From: Schoenoplectus triqueter
Taxonomy: Eukaryota; Streptophyta; Magnoliopsida; Poales; Cyperaceae
Assembly (NCBI GenBank): GCA_964058805.1
Contig: CAXKVV010000244.1
Coordinates: forward strand, 1 to 64,000
Direction of reading: 5' to 3'
DNA: 64,000 nt
The notes beneath the pieces were generated by a model. The model worked only from the letters and a program-made list of their open reading frames with translations, made no database searches and had not been told where the DNA came from. Made by a program: the position numbers and the translations under genes. This document shows positions 58,313 through 64,000 of the stretch, in pieces (the first letter of the stretch is position 1; each line of letters begins with the position of its first letter).

Positions 58313-59021
58313 TTAATCATGCCTATTATATGATCTTCTAATTAAAATTTTAATATGAATATTCTACGACACTAATTTTGCACAAAACATAAGTAAGATG
58401 CATTAAAACATCAGTTTAAACAAGTTATTTGAGTTTTTCAAAAACTTTGGCTGTATAGCTACACATAATTTCTTATAAATTAATATAATTACTCCTAAAT
58501 ATGCCTATTGTAAGATTCTTTCAATAAAACTTCGATATGAATATCCTATAATACTAAATTTTCACAAACATAAACAAGATGCATTAAAAACAGTTGTTTA
58601 AACAAGTTGTTTGATGTTTCCAAATTTTTTGGCCGCATAACTGCACATAATTTCGTATAAATTAATATAATTACTCTGAATTACGTCTGTTATAAGATTT
58701 TTCACTTAACACTTTGATATGAATATTCTACGTTACCAAATTTTCACAAAACATAAGTAATATGCATTAGAAACTGCTATTTAAAAAACGTATTTGAATT
58801 ATCAATATTTTCACCCTCATAACTACACATAATTTCATAAAAATTAATATAACTACTCCTAATTACTCTTATTATATAGTTGTCCAATTAAAACTTTAAT
58901 ATGAATATTTTATAATACAAATTTTGCACAAAACATAAGTGAGATGCGCTAAAAACTGTTGTCTAAATAAGTTATTTGGCTTTATGAAAATTTTTGGCCA
59001 AGCAACTACACAAAATTGGTG
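58313..59021 (+). repeat. Diverged right edge of the satellite array (end of monomer 15, then 16-17-18-1 truncated)
   Basis: Follows an out-of-register jump from monomer 9 to the end of monomer 15. It has monomer order 16-17-18-1 and ends abruptly inside monomer 1 at ACACAAAATTGGTG, where the 58-bp minisatellite starts. Several variants here match the left edge and not the core, for example AATTACTCCTAAAT, CTATTGTAAGATTC, TTTTCACCCTCATAAC and TTGTCTAAATAAG. Confidence 0.88.
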
Positions 59022-60192
59022 ACGCGACGCCGTCAGTACCGTCGAAAATGAGTATAGAAGCGCATAACATGAAAACGGAACCTAACGCCCTCGGTACCAC
59101 CGAAAACGAGTGCAGGAGCACAAAACATAAAAACTAGAAACGACGCCTTCGATACAGTCGAAAATGAGTACGGGAGCGCAAAACATGAAAAAAGTACCTA
59201 ACGCCCACGGTACCGCCGAAATGAGTTCAGGAGCGAAAAACATGAAAGATCAACCTGACGTCCTCGATTCCGCCGAAAATGAGTCCGGGAGCGCAAAACA
59301 TGAAAATGGGACTCTGACGCCCTCGGTACCGTTGAAAATAAGTCAGAGAGCGGAAAATATGAAAATTGGACACGACGCCCTAGGTACCACCGAAAACGAG
59401 CTCATCAGCGTAAAACATGAAAAAGTGACCCGGCGCCCACTATACCGTCGAAAATGTGTTCGGGAGCGCGAAACATGAAAACTAGACCAGACGCCCGCGG
59501 ATCCGTCGAAAACGAGTTCGGGAGCACGAAACATGAAAACGGGACCCGACGCCCTCGGTACCGCCGAAAACGAGTACGAGAGCGCAAAACATGAAAAAAG
59601 GACCCGACGCCCACAATACCGCAGAAAATGAGTTCGGAAGCGCAAAGCGTGAGGACTGCACGCCCTCGGAACTGCCGAAAATTAGTCCGGGAGAGCAAAA
59701 CATAAAAACGGAACTCGACGTCCTAGGTAGCATCAAAAATGAGTCCGGGAGAGCAAACCTTGAAAATGGGACCTGACGCCTCCTTTATCGTCGAAAATGA
59801 GTCTGGGAGCGCAAAACATGAAAACTGAATCTGACACCCTCGGTACCGCCGAAAACGAGTTCGGGAGGGTAAAACATTAAAAATGGACCCGACGCCCTCA
59901 GAACCGCCGAAAATAAGTCCGGGAGCGTAAAACATGAAAACGGGACCAGACGCCATAGGTACCGTCGAAAATGAGTCAGGGAGCGCAAAACATGAAAACT
60001 GGACTCGCCGTCCCCTCTACCGCCGAAAATGAGTCCGGGAACCTAAAAATGAAAACTAGTCCCGACGCCTCGGTACCGCTGAAAATAAGTCCGGGAGCGC
60101 AAAACTTGAAAGCTAGATGCGACGCCGTCGGTACCGCCGGAAATGAGTATGAGAGCGCAAAAGATGAAAATGGGGCCTGACGCCCTCGGTAC
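59022..60192 (+). repeat. 58-bp CpG-rich minisatellite, right block (about 20 units)
   Basis: The same 58-bp unit and orientation as 2138-3755 (for example, GACGCC landmarks at 59548 and 59606 are 58 bp apart). It joins the satellite directly with no spacer. The last unit stops at CCCTCGGTAC (60192), exactly where the hAT tip begins. The open frames on both strands in this block (59164-60364) are read-through of the repeat. Confidence 0.93.
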
Positions 60193-60214
60193 TTGTGATT
60201 TGCCGACGGGTACC
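60193..60214 (-). repeat. Candidate hAT terminal inverted repeat abutting the minisatellite
   Basis: Reading + strand inward: TTGTGATTTGCCGACGGGTA. It aligns with the left element's tip (GATTTGC and ACGG at the same spacing). The minisatellite unit to its left is cut at its GGTACC site. This is what insertion of the element into an existing minisatellite block would give. Confidence 0.55.
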
Positions 60215-60512
60215 GGGGGTACGTGCCGGGTACAGCCGCAGCGGGCGGCGGGTAGGGCGAGCACGGGTACGGCGGGTACGAGTATGGGGTACTCAGGCAC
60301 ACGGGGCGGGTCCAAGGGTAGGGCGGGTCGGGTCGGTAACGGGATCCGTGAAAATGGTTTCTGAACCGTTATAACGATTTACTTAACCATTATAACGATT
60401 TATGAAACGTTATAACATTTCAGCGAACCGTTATAACGGTTCAGAAACTGCTATAATGGTTCAGAAATCGCTATATCGGTTCAGAAACTGTTTTGCTCGG
60501 GTAGACGGGTAC
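60203..60512. repeat. Subterminal repeat cluster of the right hAT (GGGTAC and AACCGTTATAACG motifs)
   Basis: The first part (60203-60345) is GC-rich, with repeated GGGTAC/GGGTAG words. The second (about 60358-60490) has five to six irregular copies of a 20-25 bp unit around AACCGTTATAACG(G)TT, itself partly palindromic. Short clustered subterminal motifs are known transposase-binding sites in plant hAT elements, and the position fits. Binding itself is inferred. The left element's subterminal region has GACCG motifs instead, so the two may be different subfamilies. The open frames here (proline/tyrosine-rich on the - strand) are by-products of the GGGTAC repeats. Confidence 0.55.
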
Positions 60513-61067
60513 GGGAATGTTTTTTTTTGTTGTTTTTGTTTTATAAATATATATTTTATTTTGGAATGTCGTAAAATCTGAATAATATCATTTCGACTAA
60601 GTACAAATCTAAACATTCATTTTAAAAGAATAATATATTTTCTAAACGTTCATTTTTTTAATTATTTTAAAATAATAGATTAAATCAAATAATAGATAAA
60701 AAATTAAAAATGAACATCTAAAAATCAAAGAATTTAAAATGAACGTTTAAAATATAAATAAAAATATCTTAAATTAATTAATTAAAAAAGTAAAATAAAA
60801 ATAAAATTTTATCAAATAAATTACTTTAAAAATAATTTTGAATTATTTTAAAAAAATAGATTAAAAAATAAAAGTTACTCTCCTCCTTTTATTTCGGGCT
60901 TGGGACCGGCTATGTAAAATAACATAGGCGGAGTTCTAACTTTTTTTTGCTAGTAGTTTTCTTTAAAATGAAGAATTTAAAACTAATTGAAATGTTTAGA
61001 AATTTATAATTTAATACCGACAATTATCACACTGCCTTCTACCTATCTAATAGTTCGCATTCATGTA
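60513..61067 (-). other. AT-rich 3' noncoding part of the right hAT
   Basis: No open frame of note. Contains an inverted repeat, AAACGTTCATTT (about 60644) against AAATGAACGTTT (about 60737), and the conserved segment shared with the left hAT near 60890-60920 (GGGACCGGCTATGTAAAATA on the + strand). Confidence 0.6.
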
Positions 61068-62124
61068 TCATTGCTTGCTCTCTTCCGCACCATCTGAATC
61101 TGAATTATAACCCGGCCGCGGCTCAGTACCGCTTTCTTCAGTCTCGACTTCGGATGATTGTGGTTGATCTCGATATTGATTGCGCTCCTCAGCATCAATC
61201 CAATCTTCAAGCACACATGTCTCTCAAAAACATGTGCACCCAACTTACTACGTTTATCGGAGAGAATTCTGTTCGCCGAACTAAAGCAACATTTAGAAGG
61301 GACAGTTGACACGGGTACGACAAATACGTCGCGGGCCATCATCGTCAGCGTTGGATAGCCCCTTGCATTTCTCTTCCACCACGTCATGATGTCAACATCT
61401 TTATTTTTGTTGAGCATCGACATATAGCTCAATAACTCATTTGTGGATGTGTGCGGTGTGCTTTCCGATTGGAAATCTGCTAAGAATCCACCACTGCTAG
61501 TGCTCCTGGAAGTGAAACTATTAAAAAAAATTAGTAGACAAATAATGTAGATATTATAAATAATGAATATTAAAAAAATATGTAATTTATATTTTTACCT
61601 AGGGGCGCGGCAGGACGAAGATGAATTTTGGTTGTCAACCATTCTTGAGCTGTATATGTTAAACATCTCATCGAACTTCAAATTCACCTATGCCTCCACC
61701 CCGATGTTGGATAAATGTAGATTATCTTTGTATGCTTGAATCATTCTGATTGTGTAATACTTCTTGTATGCCGGATTGAGGCAGCTTGCGATGATGGCCA
61801 GGAGGGGTATATCTTCCCAATATTTTAGAAATTTTTGCTTCATGACATTTACGATCGACGTGAGAGATTTATCCCGGGTTTCGGCTTGTTCCAATTCACG
61901 ATACACCTTGGACATGCTATAGAGATGTTTCAACAACTCAAATGAAGTCGGTGAGTACGAGCAGGATAGTTAGACGGTTGCTTTAAAAAAAGTTTCTAGA
62001 AATTTTCAAAGTCTTTCTAGTTGCTCTCATTCCTCGACACTGGGTTCCAATGCCATTCCCTCTGGGGTGGAGCTTCTAAAAAACTCCTCATGTTTACCCT
62101 TGAAAAAATTCAAGGATGAAACAG
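61068..62124 (-). pseudogene. hAT-superfamily transposase relic, C-terminal part with hATC domain
   Basis: Same transposase family as the left relic. The upstream exon runs from about 62124 (after a possible CCAG acceptor) to 61599. It reads KHEEFFRSSTPEG, FLETFFKATV, LSCSYSPTSFELLKHLY, MSKVYRELEQ, FLKYWEDIPLL and NPAYKKYY, then FDEMFNIYSSRMVD. A 93-bp GT...AG intron (61598-61506) joins in frame to the last exon, with LLSYMSMLNK, WWKRNARGYPTLTMMARD, VSTVPS and SSANRILSDKRSKLG. In-frame stops lie at 62029-62027, 62008-62006, 61972-61970 and 61690-61688. A one-base frame change near 61210 moves the EDWIDAEE tail to another frame, which ends at TGA 61070-61068. The intron seen in the left copy after SKV is absent here. 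Clearly nonfunctional. Confidence 0.87.
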
Positions 62125-62576
62125 CTGGATAAGTAAGGATAAATATCAATTATCAGTAATAAATCATAAGAAAGAGGAGAGAAAGGCAAGAAGAGATGGT
62201 TCACCAGTCAGGAAAAGTCGCTGTTGAGCCCCGAAAAAAAGTTTATTTGTCCCACAAGAAAATCTCGGACAAAGGGTCGAAGGTATAAAAGCCCTGTCAC
62301 CTCCTGTTTATTCGAGGTGGATGACCCTCAGGAGATTCAAGAGAGAAAATCTCCTGAGGGGTCATCCATTTGATTATTGTTCACTGACAGGTGGGTCCCA
62401 CACCTCAGTGACAGACATTAAGGAAGTCAAGATAAAATCCTGAAAATTAATTCTCAAAGCAAACCATAAGAGCTGAAGCAATATAATCTCTGTACAACAA
62501 AGAACCGTGTCAATGCCAAGCCAGTATTTTGATACAGTCAATCATAAGAAATCTCAATGTGATTTTGCTTTCAAGG
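62125..62576. other. Noncoding DNA, no gene seen; contains two hairpin-forming repeats
   Basis: Adenine-rich at first (62140-62210), then a GTATAAAAG word (62283), a strong inverted repeat (62319-62367, own entry) and a weaker one around GGTGGGTCCCACACC (about 62381-62413, arms ending in TCACTGA and AGTGA). No open frame or domain is recognisable. Confidence 0.5.
62319..62367. repeat. Inverted repeat, 19/20-bp arms with 10-bp loop
   Basis: Left arm GGATGACCCTCAGGAGATT (62319-62337) is the reverse complement of right arm AATCTCCTGAGGGGTCATCC (62348-62367), except for one extra G. The loop is CAAGAGAGAA. It could be a foldback element remnant or a small-RNA-type hairpin; it is not followed by a U-tract, so nothing marks it as a terminator. 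Confidence 0.85.
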
Positions 62577-62795
62577 CTGACCAGGTGCCAAAGCTGTGAG
62601 CAACCACCTGATCAAGCCAAGGTTTGTGTCAATTATTGATAAGTAATCAGCTGTTGACCAAATCACTTTCATGAATATGGATTGAAAGTCAATTTCACAA
62701 GACTGATCAGGTGCCAAAGTTGTGAGCAACCATCTGATTAAGTCTAGATTTGTATCAATTATTGACAAGTAATCAGCTTTTGATCAAATCAAACC
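62577..62795 (+). repeat. Direct repeat, two about 90-bp copies at 126-bp spacing
   Basis: Copy A (62577-62666) and copy B (62703-62795) both start CTGA(C/T)CAGGTGCCAAAG and run through GTGAGCAACCA, TCAATTATTGA and AAGTAATCAGCT. They differ by scattered substitutions, mostly transitions. A 65-codon - strand open frame (62571-62768) is internally duplicated for this reason and shows no known domain. Confidence 0.85.
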
Positions 62796-63199
62796 TTAAT
62801 GAACATCAATATAAGTCTAATTGGTATTTAATTGGGAGGATTTTCTGCAAGGAAAGTTTATTTTGCAGAGACACTGAGCTATAATTGAAATCTGAGATTA
62901 ATTTAGAAAAGGAAATATGGCTTTCTTGGAAAATAAATTTTTAATGTAAGGAGACAGGGGCAAAAGTGGAATTTATAATTACAGGGGTGATCATCATGAA
63001 TTTAGAAATTTTTGGTGAAAATTTCATGATTTTTGGACAAATGGAGCTATCAGAATAAAATTAGAGAAGAAAGACAGATTAATCAAGGGCTGAGATTTGA
63101 TCACATGCTTCTCTGGGTGCAACTTGGGGACAGAAACACTACTGGGTGCAAACTGGGGATCTCAAACACGCACACATAGAATCAGAGAAGAGGGATAGA
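62796..63199. other. Noncoding DNA, no feature recognised
   Basis: A/T-rich with G-rich patches; neither strand shows an open frame with recognisable similarity, an RNA gene or a transposon terminus. Confidence 0.5.
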
Positions 63200-63318
63200 G
63201 TGTCACGTGGCAACACCTCATTGGACCACCTCAGCATGTCAGTGTCACGTGGCAGCACCTCATTGGTTCACCTCAGCCATGTAGGCCCCACATACCCCAC
63301 ATGGCAGCACCACGCTGA
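63200..63318 (+). repeat. Short tandem repeats carrying G-boxes (CACGTGGC)
   Basis: GTGTCACGTGGC is repeated at 42-bp spacing (CACGTG at 63204 and 63246), each followed by A(A/G)CACCTCATTGG and CACCTCAGC. A third, degenerate copy lies around CCACATGGCAGCACCACG (about 63296). CACGTG is the plant G-box bound by bZIP and bHLH factors, but in intergenic repeats it need not be regulatory. The 86-codon open frame across it (63146-63406) has matching internal repeats and is probably chance. Confidence 0.65.
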
Positions 63319-63460
63319 GCCACATCAGCAGACAGTTAGGCTTAAAAGATATGGTTTGTTTAGATGGACCTATCACAGCATGCCACCTCAGCCTAATCAA
63401 TACTAAACAGTAGACTAAGTAATTAATTACTGGACTTGTGAGCCCAGACTCCTAGATCTT

Positions 63461-63479
63461 ACATGTGGGGCCCACATGT
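63461..63479. repeat. 19-bp perfect dyad with GGGCCCAC core
   Basis: ACATGTGGG, one central G, then CCCACATGT. GTGGGCCCAC-type words resemble TCP/site II elements and are very frequent in grass and other monocot intergenic DNA. Similar GTGGGTCCCAC (about 62393) and TAGGCCCCACAT (about 63282) words lie nearby. No gene start that it would serve is evident. Confidence 0.6.
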
Positions 63480-63550
63480 CAGCAATTCAGCAAGCAACTA
63501 ATTCATTCATTCATGCACCAAGTCTATATAGCATCAAACAAAGATTTAAA

Positions 63551-63712
63551 TCAAAGAGAAAAGGGGTATGTACCTGGCTCACATAGTTTGCGCCTCTGAC
63601 AGTGGGCCTTACCTTGATGTAGATCATATGCGCTAGGCTCAGCCTCCCTGGAGCTCTCTCCTTCTCCCCTCCCTCTCTTTCTCCTTCTCCTCGATGAAGC
63701 TGAAGGCGCCAT
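63551..63712 (-). CDS. Possible first exon of an unidentified gene, or chance open frame
   Basis: An ATG at 63712 opens a 53-codon frame to TGA 63553-63551. It begins MAPSASSRRRRKRGRGEGES, is rich in Arg, Ser and Glu, and continues REAEPSAYDLHQ. Good donor-like sites follow (CATCAAG/GTAAGG at 63607/63606 and CCAG/GTACAT near 63572), so it could be a first exon spliced to something further left, such as the hAT relic, or outside the window. I recognise no domain. The purine-rich DNA and short length make chance likely. Confidence 0.22.
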   Translation of the reverse strand: MAPSASSRRRRKRGRGEGESSREAEPSAYDLHQGKAHCQRRKLCEPGTYPFSL

Positions 63713-64000
63713 TAGAGGTGATCAAGCTATCTACAACTTTGAACCTTGAGTTTTTTTAGCCAGAGGTAGCAAGTGAATAGAGTGATTGAGAGAGATGAAC
63801 ACCTCGGGTTGTAAGTGGAGAAGGAAACAACAATGCAGCCTAAAAGAAATATAACTAATGCATCTGAGCCTCTCATCTTGTATGAGTTAATCTCAAAGCA
63901 GATCTAACAGCCCAAATAAAATAAAGATTTAAATAGAAGATCAGTGCTAATCATGATATAGATCCAATGGCTCAGATCAAAACTCAATTTATTAAGCTCA
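63713..64000. other. Noncoding edge of window, no feature recognised
   Basis: If the frame at 63712 is real this would be its upstream region. I see no convincing TATA box or repeat here. Confidence 0.4.

Larger units (their letters stand above)
60193..62124 (-). mobile_element. hAT transposon, 3' half, inverted relative to the left copy
   Basis: On the - strand, coding relic (62124-61068) is followed by AT-rich 3' noncoding sequence (about 61067-60520) and by a subterminal region (60520-60193) ending at a terminal repeat that matches the left element. It shares with the left element the exon pattern, the hATC domain and a GGTCCCAAGCCCG-type segment in the 3' noncoding part. The 5' part of the element is not recognisable between 62125 and 64000, so it is either truncated, interrupted, or separated by a long intron. 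Confidence 0.7.

Noticed and set aside
4562..59021. CRISPR array
   Set aside because: Units of 182 bp are homologous along their whole length, with no short repeat/unique spacer pattern, and the context is a plant genome.
4562..59021. 5S rDNA or other tandem RNA gene array
   Set aside because: No 5S internal control region or other conserved rRNA or tRNA sequence is present in the monomers, which are AT-rich and internally variable.
59164..60364. Several 60-108 codon open frames on both strands
   Set aside because: Read-through of the same 58-bp repeat and of the GGGTAC-rich hAT subterminal region, giving proline/tyrosine low-complexity peptides.
62283..62291. GTATAAAAG as a TATA box for a gene to the right
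   Set aside because: No coding sequence follows within a plausible distance on the + strand, and such words are expected in this composition.
62571..62768. 65-codon open frame on the - strand with duplicated IRWLLT words
   Set aside because: Internal duplication follows the 126-bp direct repeat in the DNA; no domain and no sign of a start context.
63146..63406. 86-codon open frame on the + strand
   Set aside because: Spans G-box tandem repeats and repeats with them; no recognisable protein family.

Overview
This window is plant nuclear repeat DNA. The evidence for a plant is a pair of hAT-superfamily transposase relics with short AT-rich introns, very AT-rich spacers, a nucleosome-length (about 182 bp) satellite, and motifs in the last kilobase of the GTGGG(N)CCCAC and CACGTGGC type that are common in monocot genomes. 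Monocot is only a weak inference and I cannot name the species. I see no intact, functional protein-coding gene.

Layout, left to right. (1) 1-1784: 3' part of a decayed hAT transposon on the + strand, with three exons, two introns, five in-frame stops and a recognisable inverted-repeat tip at about 1784. (2) 1785-2137: low-complexity spacer. (3) 2138-3755: about 28 units of a GC- and CpG-rich 58-bp minisatellite. (4) 3756-4561: AT-rich, then TC-rich spacer. (5) 4562-59021: one uninterrupted 54-kb satellite array of about 182-bp monomers. (6) 59022-60192: about 20 more units of the same 58-bp minisatellite, in the same orientation. (7) 60193-62124: a second hAT relic of the same family on the - strand; its tip abuts and appears to interrupt a minisatellite unit. 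(8) 62125-64000: single-copy-looking noncoding DNA with hairpins, a 126-bp direct repeat, G-box repeats and one possible first exon.

The main object is the satellite. From about 6561 to 58312 it is a higher-order repeat (HOR): 18 different monomers form a 3,289-bp unit, repeated 15 times in full plus a part-unit at each end. Units are almost base-identical. Unit length varies only by one A in a single poly-A tract. Both outer edges (4562-6541 and 58313-59021) hold diverged, rearranged versions of the same monomers, and they share variants with each other that the core lacks. This fits a young homogenised core that expanded inside an older array. Runs of neighbouring units share private variants, most clearly units 11-15, which points to recent local unequal exchange or conversion. 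Nucleosome-sized monomers, an HOR, the absence of transposons from the core, and dyad symmetries in the monomers make this a good candidate for centromeric satellite, but the sequence alone does not prove centromere function.
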